From positions 14,570,001-14,634,000 of the forward strand of contig NC_060060.1 of the NCBI RefSeq assembly GCF_020283565.1: a stretch of DNA of 64,000 nt. The letters run 5' to 3'. The stretch comes from Trifolium pratense (taxonomy: Eukaryota > Streptophyta > Magnoliopsida > Fabales > Fabaceae). The notes below the pieces were generated by a model. It was given only the letters and a program-made list of their open reading frames with translations, was not told where the DNA came from and did no database searches. Below are positions 11,242-23,781 of this stretch, piece after piece. The stretch's first letter is position 1. Every line of letters starts with the position of its first letter. The position numbers and the translations under genes are program-made.

Positions 11242-14200
11242 AAATATAGTAATCTCTTGTACAAAATATTAATTTTTTTTAATCAAGGGATGAAGTAAAT
11301 ATAGATTTTTAATTTTTGGCGCTTAAAAGTTTGTATTCAATTCATCTTATGGTAAAAAAATTAAAAATTTTGTGGGCGAGATTCTTAAAATATTATAAAC
11401 AAGAATACAATAATTTATTCAAAAATATGAAAGTACACATGAATTTTTTTATATGTACTAAAAATGAAATTTGAGATATTTATAGAGATCAAATACTTAT
11501 TTAACCCTTTTATAATTTAAACTTTGTAGTTTATTATTGGTGCCATGCATGTAGTTGGTTGGTGGTGTTTTTAGTGATTGATATACATGACTCTAAAAGT
11601 TATATTGAAGCCATATTTAATATATACACGAGAACGTGGGACAATAAATTGTATATTATTTATCTAATATTCAAATTTTTTAATTTAAACTTCATAACAT
11701 ATTGTCTGTATTTTCATATTTTTTTAATTAAATTTGCAACACTTAAATTTATAAATTAAATGTTAAGTTCTCTATTTTAGATTAAATTTAGAAAATTCAC
11801 AATTAAGAGTAGTCAAATTTACTCTTTAACTTGAACAATACTTTTTATTGAATCGGTCAAAGAACTAAAATATATTAAAAAAATCTCCGTAGGGGCAGTG
11901 CCATGTGGCAGATAGTGTTTTCTCTATTGTAATTTTCTTATTTTTTTTCACAAATAATACAAATTTTTGTTCTCTAAATTCATCATTTCAATACTTAAAT
12001 TTTGGTTTGTAACACAAAACACCACAAAACCAAAGCTAAATCCATCCAATGCAAGTAAAATGACTATTCCACCGCAAATCAAAGTTATAAACAAAAACTT
12101 TATTTTGATTAGAAATGAATTTTAACCTGTTCAATAATGTTGGCAACATTAATGTCTTTATTGTTAAAGATGAAATGAGTCTATTCAAATTGTTGTCAAC
12201 TAAATAAGCTGAAAGTAATCTTTGACTCTAAAAACCGAACATGTAATCTACTTTATTGACGAGCACAAGTAACAACAATATTAGATAAAGCGCCCGAGAC
12301 ATGTAACCAATTTAAGATACCACTTAACACCTTATAAAAAATATGACATTAAAAAAAAAGACGTGACAATGATTCCTCAACTTCGCAAATACAAAGTCGA
12401 GCATTATTATGTAAGATTCAGCACTCGAAGAGATTAATCTTCGTTGGCATTTGATTAACCAATAAACGGCATGTAAAAATAGACACCTTCACCTAATTAT
12501 TGGGCACAATCAATAAAAAATTTGTTTGCATAGTCTTTTATTGTTTTTTGTGAAGAAAAAAGTTTTTTGATATTTTGTAAAATTACTATTATAAATTAAT
12601 TAAGACATACTATGGTTAATGAAATAAAATATTTTTTTCATGTTTTATTTAGAGTCCCTAAAATATCAAGAACAAAATTGATGTAGAATTGACCTTGAAA
12701 GAGATATAAACCGATTTCACACCACGAGCTTCTACTACATGAAATCATGGAATGATAAGAGAACAAGAGCGCTCTTGTTGCGGTTCCTGTTCCCTTGTAG
12801 AGGGTTCATTGTTCATATGCCAAATAATTCCAGCTGCTTTTTTGTAAATTGCCTTATTAGCTAGATTATTTTATTTTTAACTTATAAATAAATGTAGACC
12901 CCGTTCATTTTTTCCACCCCTAGCCGAAAGAAAATAAAATACATAAAATAATAGTCCAAAAAAGTTGATAGAGATAGTTCAATTAATTCATTCGTTCATT
13001 ATAAAACAATTGCATATCCCAACATTTGACAAATTGGAGGTATTATATTTTTAAAATGCTTTAAAATAACCAATAACATGTGATACAATTAATAATTTTT
13101 TAAAAAAATAATAAAAATTTGAATTTCTTAATTATTTGATTCAATGTTCAACTTTTGTGTGTAGTTAGCCGAAATGATAAAATCATTATATACTTATACA
13201 CAAGTGGAGGAGTCGGAATTCGAACTCCGATCATGATATTCGACCTAATAATTTCAACATTTTTTGTCAGTCCTGATTCATAATACTGATGGGTAAGATA
13301 CTAAAATGATATCCTAGTTAAAAAAATGGTTTAAAATATTAACACATTATTAATTAATGTAACATGAACAAATTATAGCACACTTTTGATCGAATCTTAC
13401 CAATCTTTTTTCTTAGAGATCCATTCTTCTTGAAACTAATTAAACAGTTATGGTTAATTATTTTGCAATGAAATATTTCATTGCACACCACCAGTGCAAT
13501 GAAATTCCACTAGATTGTCCTTTTACCGTATAATCATTAATCCCAAACTTAAAACCATAAAGCAAGATACCGTGATATCTAAATTTTGACAAATATGACA
13601 CCAATTTTGTAATTTAATCTTGAAAAAGAAAGCTTTTTAATTAAAAACTATTCATGACATTGTAATAAAAAAATATATAAATAATTAATGGGATAAAAAG
13701 GAGGATTCTAGTAATCATCATCCTTTATGAAGCATATTTGAAGGTCATCGTACTTCAATATTCTTATTGTTAAAAGTGTTTGCACTAATTGAAAATCATA
13801 AATAGTAAAAAGCATGCATAATAAAAGCAAGGGTTGGGTGGCAAAAAAGTCTTATTTTTTGTCAATTTTATTTCTCTCCCATTTTATTTTCATGCAAAGT
13901 AAAGAAATTTTGTTATGTTTTGTTACATATATATTTTCTCCACCTAACTTTCTCTTTTCTCACGGGCCATGATAGATAATAGATGAATTCACTCCGATAT
14001 CTTAAAATTTTGTTGCATATGTATCTACCATTTAATGCTACATTATACTGTATTTTATATTTGATTATCTTAAAATAAATTTTTAATTTCGAGTGAATTT
14101 TACATGCAAGATCCATGTTGTTATCTGACAAAACTTCAAAGTACCAAAATTTGTCTAGATAATATGCGTAAATAGTCTGGTTTATGTTAGGATTAAAAAT

Positions 14201-14886
14201 ATGATTTTCAGTGAAAGGACTTTTCCTAGATAATATGATTAACCTAATTTGAAATAGTGTGAAAATCTTAGAGAAATGTATTAGGGTTCTTGTTTATGAA
14301 GCTTGGAAGAAGAAACATAAGTTGGAGAAATGATTCAAATGAATTGTTTGTTTATGAAACTTGATGATAAATGATTTGGCTTCATAAAAAGCCCTATTTG
14401 GATAGATTCACTTTTCTATCCTATGTAGGAAATGAATTCTCTGCGGTCACTATTTGACTGCAAGTTAATCTTAGTCATCTATCTTTAAATTTGGACCCAT
14501 CAAAATTTAATTTAAAGGTGTTCAAGACAGTGGCTACATGCTTTTTTGACTGTATGAAATCCTGGTCCATCATACATAAGACTTCTAACTCACACTTTAT
14601 TACGCAAAAGATTTCGCATGTTCAAATTAAACATAACCATTTAATTGTCACCTCAAACATAACTAATTAAAATGAGAAAACCATTATTTATTATGCTCAT
14701 AAAGTATATATAATGGTAGTAATTAGACATAATAACAACATGTAGTCCATAAAAACAGAACTTGATTACAAGTCATTAATCACACATATCTTACAACATG
14801 TTCAAAATAACTACCAAATACCAATTAAGCTTTAATTCATCAACAGTAATATTTGAACTTGTGCATGTGCATGCCTAAAATTTCCT
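11242..14886. other. Gene-free AT-rich intergenic stretch
   Basis: I find no supportable gene. The frames here are short and without conserved motifs. A decayed SINE lies at about 13150-13275 (listed separately). The rest is AT-rich spacer, probably old transposon debris. Confidence 0.5.
13150..13275 (-). mobile_element. Decayed SINE copy
   Basis: It resembles the better copy at 40.85-41.63 kb. Shared features are CCGAAATGATAAAATCATTAT, a box B-like GGAATTCGAACTCCGATCAT core, and TTTCAACATTTTTTGTCAG at the far end. It has diverged too far for a target-site duplication to be seen. Confidence 0.55.
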
Positions 14887-16288
14887 TCACATGATTGAAC
14901 ATGCATTTGGGTTATCATCACTGAAGAAAGAAGTAATCTTATCATCTGCTCCATTTGGATTTGGTTGTGCTAGCTCAGTGTTTTTCACAAATCCAGAGGG
15001 TCCATTCTTTGCATATGCCTGTGATATGTAAGGATATGCTACCAAGTTATATTCAACATATGGCCAAAACTTTGCTCTTTTTCCTGTGCTCTGCACTCTC
15101 TTTAGGACCTTATTTCTGTCCACATAACCAGTCACTGTTACCTTGCTTTGGTCTCTATTCACCTCTACTTCCTTCACACCTACATTATTATATTTAATCC
15201 AATTTTTAATTACAATTATTTTGGTAGAATAACAAAATCCGACTTTCGTCAAAAATAAAATAAAATTCGGCTATAAAGAAAACAGATAAATAAATGCACA
15301 CAAGAAAGAACTCTATGATCAATCATAGAGTTCGACCAATTGTGTCTACATCTTCGATAGTAGAGTGACTCTTGTAGTCTTTCTATTATATATACAAATA
15401 CTTAGGGAGTTAGGGTTACATATATAGTACAAGTTGTATTTAAACACTAGCGGTTTGATTACAAATTATCTCATGAATGATATTTTAGCTCGAGCATCTG
15501 CTTGTTTATTAGTGAATGCGAGTGAGCGAGTTATACTCAACGGATTTCTTTTGAGCGCAAATTCTAATGTGAACAGCTTCTAAACCACTCAGATAGGTGA
15601 TCCACCATGGATTGATACTTGAAAATTGTTAAAAAATTTAAGGGCGATAAAACGTCGCTATTGGTAAGTAAAAGTTCATGGTTCTCCTGGTTCTCATGGC
15701 GGAGACTCAACGTGACTTGATACATTCTAATTTGACAAAAACAAAAAAAACAAACACTCGTATCTCAAAACTCAATTCATATTTATTTCTACTTATTTTT
15801 TGTTAATCATGTCACTGTCTCAACTATAAGAATGAAAGGACCGCTCGATTCTACTTCCATAGAGCATCGTCGATGGTCGTTAAAGTTTCTAGTGATTTTT
15901 AAGTACCGATCCACGAAGTAGAATCCAACTTCTTTGAAAAATATGAACATTCTCATAGTGCAAGCAAACTACTAAAAAGTTTATGCCGTTTGATTTGAGA
16001 TAAGAAGAGAGAGATATGATTATGAACCTGACATGTTGGTAACAGAACTCCTAACTCTTCTTTCACAGCCATCACAGTCCATTTTCACCTTTATTTCAAC
16101 TGTCTATAAAAGAAAAAAGTTGCATAAAGAAAATTAGAATTTTCTTAAGACTAAGCTCAAAATTAACACACATAAATAAGATAGGATATATATATATATA
16201 GTAGCATGTGACAAACCTGCATTGGTTTATGTTTCTTTTTTGGGGTGACATTAGAGAAGTAATCTGAAAGAAAATCTAGAGCACCCAT
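14887..16288 (-). CDS. Heavy-metal-associated isoprenylated plant protein (HIPP)
   Basis: Three exons on the minus strand, 16217-16288, 16028-16103 and 14887-15179, give 146 residues. It begins MGALDFLSDYFSNVTPKKK. A heavy-metal-associated domain (about residues 25-90) has the metal site MDCDGC. The family phrase TGKRAKFWPYVEYNLVAYPY follows. The protein ends in the CaaX box CSIM, so it should be farnesylated and membrane-attached or nuclear. HIPPs bind Cu, Zn or Cd and act in metal balance and stress responses; the physiological metal here is unknown. Closest in layout to the single-HMA Arabidopsis group around HIPP20-HIPP27. Intron 2 (848 bp) holds possible retroelement debris and a 26-bp palindrome. 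Confidence 0.93.
15308..15333. repeat. 26-bp perfect palindrome in HIPP intron 2
   Basis: Arms GAACTCTATGAT and its reverse complement are separated by CA. It sits at one edge of a stretch (to about 15470) with LTR-like composition. Its role is unknown. Confidence 0.6.
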
Positions 16289-18133
16289 TTTCTTAATTCT
16301 CCTCTTTTTTGTACAAAAGAAAAAGAATGGATTGAGTTGTAGTACTTAACAGAAAAAGGGGTTGATGAACAGAGGAAACAAAAAGATAGAAAGGGAGGGA
16401 AAGGGGGGATGTAGGACTATTATGGCTACCAAATTATATACTTATATAAGGGAACTAGGGAAATGATTTCCCTTATTATATGTGCAACTTGTGCTGAAAT
16501 TTAATGTGTATAAAATAAAAATAATGCTTACACAATTATTTTTCTTCAAAGTGGATTTCCTGTGGTAACTGCAGGACGTAATATTTGATATGAGCCGTCC
16601 AATTTTAAATCGGCGGTTGAGATTGTTTTTAAGTAAAAACTGAACTTATGATCTGAATCGTCCGATTTAAAATTGACGGTTAAGATTCAATACAGTGTGA
16701 AATTGCGTGCAATCTCTACATTAGGGAATCTTGATCCCATGTATATCTGCTTGAAAATATTATGTGACATCTAACATGGTTTTGAGCTATGTGTCATTGA
16801 CTGATTGACCCTAATTCATAAAATAATTGAACTTAACGAGTAGAGAATGATTAGTAGTAAAATATTATTTTTTTTACACAAGTAGTAAAATAGTATTGTT
16901 AGGGAGATTACCATAGAAAAATTAAACAACATATTTAGTTGGTGATATATCATTTTGCAGGGTCAATGTATCAAGCCAAATAGTATGAAACTGTACATAA
17001 TCATGCATATCTACATTCAGAATTATGGTGGAAAATGATAGTGAAGTATCTTTTGAATAGTCAATATTGCAATATTTGTAGGGGCCATATTTGTTCTTTG
17101 GCCCTTAATAGATAAAGAAAGGACTTATAAATTGTCTACAATTTTAATTTAATTGCATTATTCAAACGGATACCTAAACTAAATTGCGTGAGATAACAAT
17201 CATTCAATTCTATGTACATCTAACATGGTTGGACTGGACTCATGCATATGGCCTCAATTCATGGAATTCTATTATTTATAAGTGTCACAATCCAATTAAC
17301 TTCAAGTTTCTCTTGTGTCTAGGATCAAACATTGGTACTACTTTGATATATGACACACAATCTACTAGATTTTTTTATTCCTTCAGTGTGTAGGGACAAA
17401 TTTTGGCCTTCCTTATATATGTTAATCACTCAGCTGGAAGATTATGACTACACTTGTTTAATTTCAATATTTGTTACACACAAAATAATGAAGACCTTCA
17501 AACTCGATCCTTACTTTGCGCCCATCGGCACAACTTGTTTGTCATTTGATTGAAGAAAATCAGAATGAGAACAATGTACATAAAACAATAAGCTATACAA
17601 AACAACTCCACTAGGCTAAATATATATAGCAGATTATTATTCATCTCAAATTTAAGTTAGATAAATCTTAGAAAATGGAATCGCAAATCTATGTGTTCAA
17701 TTTCTTTCGTCCATGCTTGATAAAATTTCTTGAGAGCATGATAACATCTATGGCTTCTTTCTTTGGTGGATTTTGAGGGGTTTTAGAAAATGATAAAACA
17801 AGCCCGTGGCGAGCTAGATCGAGCTTGATGTAGTCTGCAAAAAAGAGATTTCCTGCATAAATCCACATGAATGAACTATTTAATTAAAGAGTTAAATTTA
17901 ATATTAATTTTAAATTGTTGAGTAACCATGGGAATACAAAAAATATCACATTGGACAAAGAAGAACCACGTATAAAAAATTTGACAACAATTCTTTACCC
18001 AAAATTTTACTTAGGTATATGAATTATTTGTTCTTGTTCAACATCAATTTTTTTATTCAGTGTGAGATTTCTAACTCCGGTTGACATACCAATAATTTTT
18101 TTCTCATGTGTGAATTTTAAATTGTTACTAGTA
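16289..18133. other. HIPP upstream region and intergenic spacer
   Basis: The first few hundred bases should hold the HIPP promoter; no clear TATA box was found. Around 16593-16690 two related motifs (CCGTCCAATTTTAAATCGGCGG and a variant) repeat about 64 bp apart and look like a decayed MITE of Mutator type. The rest is AT-rich, with no supportable gene. Confidence 0.4.
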
Positions 18134-18900
18134 TTTTTGTAAATAAAGGGGCTAGCCCCAAAAATAAAAGAGAAAACAATTAATTAAAAGCCTTTATGAA
18201 AGGCTACATTCGAAAGAGTTAAAGAAACAAAATTAGGAATACAATTAAAAGTCTTAAACTCGGAGGGGATATTAAGGCCATATTTAACACCACCATCAGC
18301 CACATGATTAGCTTCACGATGCGCATAGACCATAAAGTAAAAATTAAAATGACAAAGTGTATCAGACTAGATACCAGGTATCATTTGCCCAGACCCAACA
18401 CATTAGAATGGGCTGCTCGCCCTAGGTTATAAGGCCCAAAAGGGAGGGGGCCGAAATATTTCCGCAAGCGTAATGGATAGCAACAGCCAAATCCTAAGAG
18501 GATAAGGCCGAATTTATAGCCTATGGGATATACATCCTTGAAAGGGGGAACCATTGGCTCTTGGGCAGGACTGTTACTCTAAGGCCTATATATAGCCCCC
18601 TCCCCTGAAGGATCATCATTGTTTACATATTCACACACTCTAAGACTTATACCTAGAACTATATTTAGCTAAATGCATATCCCCTCAAATCTTTGCAGGA
18701 ACGCTAAGACTATCCTTGATCTGACCAACCAACGTTGCATAAGATTGACAAAGACTGCACACCCATTCGAGATGGGAGAAACTATAGTCAAAGAATCAAA
18801 TTCTATCTCAACACTCATGAATCCTTTGTCATTCAACATTTGCACTCCTCTAAGAATTGTCAAAAGTTTAACAAAAAGACCCAAAAAATCTTCTAGTCAT
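18134..18900 (-). pseudogene. 5'-truncated LINE fragment: RNase H domain and 3' end
   Basis: Read on the minus strand, 18900-18670 encodes the middle of a plant LINE RNase H (LRGVQMLNDKGFMSVEIEFD, then SLTIV). After an interruption, 18360-18180 encodes its end (FMVYAHREANHVADGGVKYG). The 3' tail shows GGGGCTAGCCCC, matching the small inverted repeat before the poly(A) of the intact LINE at 5.7 kb. The copy is truncated upstream of RNase H, as LINE insertions often are, and carries stops. Confidence 0.8.
18345..18675 (+). mobile_element. LTR-like insertion splitting the LINE RNase H fragment
   Basis: About 310-330 bp of unrelated, more GC-rich sequence separates the two halves of the RNase H fragment. 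It has a promoter-like TATATATAGCCCCCTCCCCT (about 18589-18608) followed by sequence resembling an LTR R region. It could be a solo LTR. TATC occurs near both candidate borders, but I cannot fix the exact ends or a 5-bp duplication. Confidence 0.45.
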
Positions 18901-19996
18901 TAGCACCCCAAAAAAAATCTCTACATTTTTATCTACCATATCACACACTGAAATCAACAATTTAAATAATCGTATAACATAACTATACAGAGAGTTTGAA
19001 TAAATAGATTTTGTAAGCATACTACCCACAAAAGATAGAGTTCTAGCCAGCTAATTACTAAGCAAATCAACTCTCCTCCAAAAAGAATTGTGTTATGCCC
19101 TGTATGGTGACCCCTAGGTTGCAACACATATGGTCATTAACTCCTCGTGCCGTTGTCACCGTACCTACGTAGTGCAATGTCGTCCGCAGATTCAACACGT
19201 CGTTTATACTCATGTACCTTACAGACCTGGGGTATTCGAGCCAACTGCATACGATGCAAAAGGATTATACATCCTCCTTCCCTACCGTATGAATCTATGC
19301 CTATGGCACAACATTTGATTAACTTTGTGTATGTTTGGTTTCAATTCTGGAGTAGCCAGAATTGATTCTGGACATGTAGAATGGATTCTGACTTGTTTGG
19401 TTCCTCAAAAGTAGAATTGATTCTGCCTCAAGAATGGATTCTACTTGAAGCTAGAAATTGTAGCTTCTCATTCTAGAATTGATTTTTACACTCAAATTCT
19501 TTGTTCAACTCACTTTTGTATGAATATATCCAAACATAAATCAATTCTATCAAACTCAATTCTATTAAAATCAATTATGTCAAACTCAATTCTGTCAAAA
19601 TCAATTCTGTCCACCGCAAAACCAAACACATACTTTATCAAAGATAAATTGAAATAAAAGAAGACCTAAATAACTAACAATAAATTGGTTAAGTTGTAAG
19701 AAACTTAAACACTGATATCAATAGTCACAAGTTCAATTTAAAGAAGAAAATCCACTTAATTAAGTATGAGAAATAAAAATATATTTTTGAGTAAAATATT
19801 TTATTTTTCTAAAAATATATGAAAAACAAAAAATAGAGAGCAAATGAGCATTGATACTGAGAGAGTCGTCCTCAAATTTCAACAACACTGAATTTTGATG
19901 CAATATTCATTCCCTTCCCATGTGATGTGTTGACCTTTTTTCCTCTCTTCAATTTCATTCACAGAGACAAATTTCATTGCTACTACACTCTACAAC
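18901..19996. other. Intergenic region upstream of RUS1
   Basis: Apart from the MITE at 19327-19633, no gene is seen. The last ~130 bp before the RUS1 start are pyrimidine-rich, as expected of promoter and leader. Confidence 0.4.
19327..19633. mobile_element. MITE with GTATGTTTGGTTT termini and AATTCTGTC-type internal repeats
   Basis: The left end GTGTATGTTTGGTTT and the right end AAACCAAACACATAC are inverted repeats. Inside, CAATTCT(A/G)T(C/T)AAA motifs repeat imperfectly at the right, and their complements (AGAATTGATTCT) at the left. No transposase. A target duplication could not be assigned with confidence. Confidence 0.6.
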
Positions 19997-22900
19997 ATGC
20001 TCTGCACTTCCATCTCCTCCTCTTCCCTTTTCACTCCTCCTCTTCATCTCCGCCACCGTCCACCACCACATTTCCCCGCCGCCAATTTTCACCCTTTTCC
20101 CTCCATTCAACTAACCCATTCTCACCCTTTTCGCCTTTCTGCCCTTCCCATATTCACCGCCAACAACAACAATGGTGGTAGTGGTAGTGGTGGTGGTGGT
20201 GGTTTCTGGGGTAATAATAACCCTTTTGACTCAGATGATGATGATTCTTCTTCAGGTTCTCGTTACACCCTTTTCTTTACCTTACTATTCTCTTCCATTA
20301 CATTTTGTTTCTGCAACCTCCTTCTAACCAAATTCGCTATGGCAAATGTTGCAAATAACCCTTCTTTATCATCATCTTCTGATCAAAATCAAATTTTGAC
20401 ACAACCCATTTACGAATTCAAAGCTGGAAACTTAATCAAGATTTTCCCTGATTATTTAAATGACATTTTCATTGCTTCCAATCCTGGGTTGTTTTCGGAA
20501 TTATCTTCCCTTAAATCTTCACAAGTTCCAAGCTTTTTATATAACAAATGCAGGGAATTCTTTGTTAGGTTAATGCTTCCTGAAGGTTTTCCTAACAGTG
20601 TGACAAGTGATTATTTGGAGTATTCATTGTGGAGAGGAGTTCAAGGTGTTGCTTGTCAAGTTAGTGGTGTTTTGGCAACTCAAGCTTTGCTTTATGCTGT
20701 TGGATTGGGAAAAGGGGCTATTCCAACTGCTGCTGCTATTAATTGGGTGCTTAAAGATGGAATTGGGTATCTTAGTAAGATTTTGTTGTCTGATTTCGGT
20801 CGGCATTTTGATGTTAATCCTAAAGGGTGGAGATTGTTTGCTGATCTTCTTGAAAATGCTGCTTTTGGTTTGGAAATGTGTACTCCTGCTTTTCCTCATT
20901 TGTTTGTGCCTATTGGTGCTTTTGCTGGTGCTTCTCGCTCTGCTGCTTCTTTGATTCAGGTGATCATGGCTGTTTTTGTTGTATATGAAACTCTAGAAAC
21001 TTATCTATTAACTGGTTTTACATTGTGTTTGGAATTGTATAGTCAATTAAGCTGTTTTAGGTAGTTTTAATGCCTTTTTGGATTGATTTATTTGAGTTTA
21101 TCTGTTGATATAAGCTCTTGTGAGACCATTTGGTAGACCTTATGAAAACGGCTTGTGAGATGTCCGTAAACTGTTTTCAGCTTATTTCTATAAGCTCTCC
21201 AGAAAAGCTTATGTAAATAGTTTATAGCTTAAGTGAAAGCAATTTGATTTATTTTATCTTTTGTTATAGAAAAAACTTCAATACAAACTCTTATATGATA
21301 AGAGCTTAATTAAGTCTCAGTGAGATAATATGTAAAAAGTGCTTGTTAACCAACCATTCAGTGGTCTTGCTCCCTTGATTTTCAAACTACTCATCTGCAT
21401 GATTACAGATTGGATTTAAAACCGCTTTGCAACAATATGAAAATTGTTAAACTAGTGTACTTAAATTTTAAAATAATTTGCACTAGTTGCTTTCCTTTCA
21501 ATCTTTATTAATTTCAATCTTTACCATAGTGTTCCTAGAATGATCTAATGAAAGCTAACATCAGGATTGGGGATTTGGGGTGGGTGGATATTAGAAACTG
21601 AGATGCATAGAAAGTAAACGAAAATGATGGAAAGAGAGGATTCAAGAGTGTTGAATCTAAGAGAATTTTGTATATTTCAATCTGGTTTATATAAGAGTAC
21701 AATGATGTATTTATAGTACAACTAGTTGTGACTAACTTCTAACTGAATTCCTAACAAGGACTAGCAGAATTCTGACTTAGGGAGAAGAGAAGCTTGTGTC
21801 ATAAACTAATTCTGAATAAAATATAGTAGCCCGATATATATATTTCTAATAGTGAATATGTGAAGTGAAAGTACATTTTGTTTCATCTATTTTGAAAATT
21901 TAGCCATTTAACATTGAATTATATTTAAAAGCTGATTTCGTCTTCACAGGCTTCAACCAGGAGCTGTTTCTTTGCTGGTTTTGCTGCTCAAAGGAATTTT
22001 GCTGAGGTGAAAAATAGAGTCTTTTCAGTTTGAATATATAGCAGTTTTGATTTAATGATGCAGCAGCAGCACAGTTATCATTGTTTGGAAGATCTCCATC
22101 TGCTACTACTACTAGTAGCATGGATCATGAATTATTTATTTTTTCAACAAATGTTTCTTTTACTAGTATATGTTATTTTCTTTCTGAAAATTAACTATGA
22201 ATTATAGGTAATTGCTAAAGGTGAAGTTCAAGGAATGGCAAGCAGGTTTATTGGTATTGGGCTTGGTATAGGACTGGGTAACTGCATAGGCTCTTCCACG
22301 CCTCTTGTTCTTGCTTCTTTTTGCGTCGTGACTTGGATCCACATGTACTCAAATCTAAAGTCATACCAGTCCATTCAAATACGGACTTTAAATCCTTATC
22401 GTGCAAGTAATTTCTAATCTCTCTCTTTAAGTCTCTCACACCCAATTTTGTTGAAGTTGAGTTCTGTTACTCTTAAAAGAATTCTGTTGTAAATCGTACA
22501 AATTTAGGTCGCCTGTGATAGACCTAAAATGGGTTCACCCTTCCACGGACCTTGCAATGGGAGACTTAGAAATGTTTTTTTAATCAATTGTTGAAGGACT
22601 TTTGGAATCTAGAAATGCTACTAGGGTTTGATTTGTTTGTTAAAAGGTCAAAAAATTTATGTTTTGTTTATTGATTACTTTACCAGGTTTGGTTTTCAGT
22701 GAATATCTACTGAGTGGTCAAGCTCCTCCGGTTAAAGAGGTCAATGCCGAGGAGCCACTATTTCCAGCTGTACCGATATTAAATGCATCTTTTGCAAACA
22801 AAGTGAGTTAATCTTGATTTTGTTATAGTTAATATAAAATTTCAAATCTTTAAAACAAAGTGATATGTATGTATGTGTTACTTATGACTTCACTTTTATA

Positions 22901-23781
22901 ATAGGCACAATCAATTGTTTTATCATCTGAAGCAAAAGATGCAGCTGTAGAAATTGAAAGCCGTCTGCAGCTTGGATCAAAACTTAGTGAAATTATCAAC
23001 AATAAGGAGGAAGTGCTTGCTCTCTTTTCACTTTATAAAAATGAAGGCTACATCTTGTCTGAGCACACGGGAAAATTCTGTGTAAGTTGGCAACTTTATT
23101 CACTTTCAATTGTGATTGTCTGAGCTGCCTTTTGTTCCTTTTCTCTGAGCTGATTCATATTTAATTTCAGGGTTAAATATGTTCTTAGTCCCTATAAAAT
23201 TACAATGTTTTAAGTCTAGTCCCTGTGTAAACTTTATTCCCTATTTCGAGTTTTTTTTTCAAAAAATGAATGCTTTTAGTCCCAATAAAAGCAAAATAGG
23301 GAGTAGAATAAAATTTTTCTAAGGACTAAACTTGAAAAATGGGGAATTTACGGGGGACTAAACTTTACTATTTGTCAATTGGTTTGCCCTCTTTGTGGCA
23401 TTAAAAAATTGGTACAACAAGTTTACTTGCCTCAACTTGCGAGGGAACTATAACTACAAACATTTTCTATCGTGTTTCATGGGTCATAACTAAGACATGT
23501 TCTTGATTCAGGTGGTGCTTAAAGAAAATTGTTCACAGGTGGATATGCTCAAGGCATTGTTTCAGGTTAACTATCTTTATTGGTTAGAGAAGAATGCAGG
23601 AATTGAAGGAAGAGGAGCCCTTTATGACTGTAAACCCGGTGGTAGGCTGCAGATATCTCTAGAATACGCGGAAAGAGAATTCAATCATGTTAGAAATGAT
23701 GGAGAATCAGTTGGTTGGATCACAGACGGGCTTATTGCAAGGCCTTTGCCTAACAGGATTCGGCCGGGAAATACAGAGTGA
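19997..23781 (+). CDS. RUS1: Protein ROOT UV-B SENSITIVE 1 (DUF647 family)
   Basis: Six exons (19997-20959, 21950-22006, 22208-22406, 22687-22802, 22905-23081, 23512-23781) give 593 residues. A Ser/Thr/Pro-rich leader looks like a plastid transit peptide, followed by a Gly-rich then Asp/Ser patch. The DUF647 core starts near [20 protein letters not shown] and includes [20 protein letters not shown] and [20 protein letters not shown]. The C-terminal part [14 protein letters not shown]...CKPGGRL is typical of RUS1 among the six Arabidopsis RUS paralogues. RUS1 acts with RUS2 in early seedling development, UV-B sensing and auxin transport; its biochemistry is unresolved. JMJ32 follows 1.3 kb downstream on the same strand, as in Arabidopsis. 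Intron 1 holds an LTR-like fragment and a 111-bp repeat. Confidence 0.94.
21620..21830 (-). repeat. Copia-type LTR-like fragment in RUS1 intron 1
   Basis: On the minus strand it reads as a retroelement promoter region: an ACTATAAATACATC box followed by CTCTTATATAAACCAGATTG and CTCTTAGATTCAACACTCTTG. No coding part or second LTR is seen, and the ends are not fixed. Confidence 0.45.
21838..21948. repeat. Repeat shared with 11130-11241 (copy B), ending at the RUS1 exon 2 splice acceptor
   Basis: The match to copy A covers 111 bp with about five differences and ends at TCTTCACA, one base before the acceptor G (21949). The acceptor sequence of exon 2 therefore lies within a duplicated piece of DNA. 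Confidence 0.85.
23170..23375. repeat. Dispersed repeat in RUS1 intron 5 (TTAGTCCCT family)
   Basis: The left part GGTTAAATATGTTCTTAGTCCC and the right part GGGGGACTAAACTTTACTAT are inverted relatives around stretches containing GTCCC/GGGAC. This layout is common among legume MITE-like repeats. Boundaries are approximate. Confidence 0.45.
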
